Source of the DNA: Pseudomonadota bacterium
Lineage (GTDB): Bacteria; Pseudomonadota; Gammaproteobacteria; Xanthomonadales; Rhodanobacteraceae
Length of the DNA stretch: 7,024 bases
NCBI GenBank assembly: GCA_021783385.1
Contig: JAJXTX010000134.1
Span: 1-7,024 of the forward strand
Direction of reading: 5' to 3'
Positions 6,458-7,024 of this stretch are shown here, one piece after another; position 1 is the stretch's first letter, and each line of letters opens with the position of its first letter. The position numbers were made by a program, and so were the translations under genes. Under the pieces are notes generated by a model. The model searched no databases and was not told the DNA's origin. It saw nothing but the letters and a program-made list of their open reading frames with translations.

Positions 6458-6907
6458 ATGTTCGTCATTTTCAGCGTGTTCTACATTCTGATCGCTGCGG
6501 CGATGATCGTGCTGATCCTGCTGCAGAACGGCGCGGGTGCCGACGCCGGCTCCGGCTTCGGCAGCGGCGCGTCGGCCACCGTGTTCGGTGCGCGCGGTTC
6601 AGCCACTTTCCTTACCCGCGCCACCGGCGTGCTGGCCACGCTGTTTTTTTTGCTCAGCCTCGGCATGGGCATATACCTGCACAGCAACGGCGAAGTGCGC
6701 AACAACGCCGCAGGCCTTGGCGTGATGTCCGGGCTGGCCGGCCAGCCTGCCGCCACGAAAACGGCGCCTGCTGCGGTGACCGCGTCGGAAGTACCCTCCG
6801 CCGCAGTACCCAACCCAGCCAAGCCGCTGCTCCCTGCAGCAGCAAAAGCCGCACCTGCAAAAACGCAGGGCGCGGTGCCGACTCCCACCGAGCCGGCAAA
6901 GCACTAG
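6458..6907 (+). CDS. secG: Preprotein translocase subunit SecG with long Ala/Pro tail
   Basis: Inner-membrane subunit of the SecYEG channel that assists SecA-driven protein export. The protein is 149 residues against 110 in E. coli. The first membrane helix covers about residues 3-22. It is followed by the conserved glycine-rich cytoplasmic loop LLQNGAGADAG and FGSGASATVFGARGS (21-48). The second helix spans about 55-74 (TGVLATLFFLLSLGMGIYL). The remaining 72 residues form an Ala/Pro/Lys/Thr-rich low-complexity tail, predicted periplasmic by the family's N-out/C-out topology. ATG 6458 is chosen because it starts directly at the first helix; an in-frame ATG at 6416 lies inside tpiA and would add 14 polar residues. 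The Shine-Dalgarno is weak, suggesting coupling to tpiA, whose stop is 5 bp away. A run of eight T (6644-6651) encodes F63-F64-L65 within helix 2. Confidence 0.95.
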   Translation: MFVIFSVFYILIAAAMIVLILLQNGAGADAGSGFGSGASATVFGARGSATFLTRATGVLATLFFLLSLGMGIYLHSNGEVRNNAAGLGVMSGLAGQPAATKTAPAAVTASEVPSAAVPNPAKPLLPAAAKAAPAKTQGAVPTPTEPAKH

Positions 6908-6918
6908 GCAACACACCT

Positions 6919-7003
6919 GCCCAGGTGGCGGAACTGGTAGACGCACTACCTTGAGGTGGTAGCGACGCAAGTCGTAGGGGTTCGAGTCCCCTCTTGGGCA
7001 CCA
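6919..7003 (+). tRNA. tRNA-Leu (anticodon GAG)
   Basis: An 85-nt class II tRNA with encoded CCA (7001-7003). The acceptor arms GCCCAGG and CTTGGGC pair over 7 bp with one G-U. The D-arm contains the GG of AACTGGTAGA. The anticodon stem CTACC/GGTAG encloses the loop TTGAGGT, so the anticodon is GAG (6953-6955), reading CUC and CUU leucine codons. The long variable arm CGAC-GCAA-GTCG is a leucine-type hairpin capped by a GNRA-like loop. The T-arm is AGGGG-TTCGAGT-CCCCT and the discriminator is A7000. It starts 11 nt after the secG stop and is probably processed from the tpiA-secG transcript. In E. coli the leuU tRNA(GAG) also follows secG directly. Confidence 0.98.
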
Positions 7004-7024
7004 ATGCACTGTTTCAGGACGTCC

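Noticed and set aside
7004..7024. ATG directly after the tRNA as a new gene start
   Set aside because: There is no ribosome binding site and only seven codons before the window ends. In related genomes the nuo operon may follow, but nothing here identifies it.

Overview
This is a chromosomal housekeeping segment from a high-GC gammaproteobacterium. Gene content, GC-rich codon use and the order folP-glmM ... tpiA-secG-tRNA-Leu point to the Xanthomonadales/Lysobacterales, most likely a Rhodanobacter/Dyella/Frateuria-type organism. That placement is inference from protein character and synteny; no search was run. The genes are intact except the first, which runs off the left edge. No mobile element, CRISPR array, phage gene or foreign-looking composition is visible.

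Layout. Positions 1-744 (minus) hold the N-terminal 248 codons of exodeoxyribonuclease I (sbcB). It is transcribed divergently, across 69 bp, from orn (814-1380), the oligoribonuclease that clears 2-5 nt RNAs. A 24-bp perfect all-G/C palindrome separates orn from folP (1434-2345, dihydropteroate synthase). After 85 bp containing three small inverted repeats comes glmM (2431-3798, phosphoglucosamine mutase). Its stop overlaps the start of an isopenicillin-N-synthase-family Fe(II) oxygenase (3795-4730) in an ATGA junction, so the two are probably translationally coupled. A short-chain dehydrogenase (4749-5558, minus) converges on the oxygenase, 18 bp away. A 126-bp divergent intergenic region follows, with a small palindrome and a candidate promoter. 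Then come tpiA (5685-6452, triosephosphate isomerase), secG (6458-6907, SecYEG translocon subunit) and tRNA-Leu(GAG) (6919-7003). These last three are spaced 5 and 11 bp apart and are probably one transcript.

How the genes fit together. The core is a set of essential or near-essential functions: RNA end-clearing, folate synthesis, entry into UDP-GlcNAc and cell-wall synthesis, glycolysis, protein export and a leucine tRNA. In Escherichia coli folP, glmM, secG and the leuU tRNA(GAG) are neighbours. Here the same four occur in the same order, but the oxygenase, the dehydrogenase and tpiA sit between glmM and secG. I do not see a new multi-gene system. The points worth a second look are the uncharacterised oxygenase coupled to glmM, the dehydrogenase in which leucine occupies the usual catalytic-asparagine position, the orn-folP palindrome, and an eight-T run inside secG.
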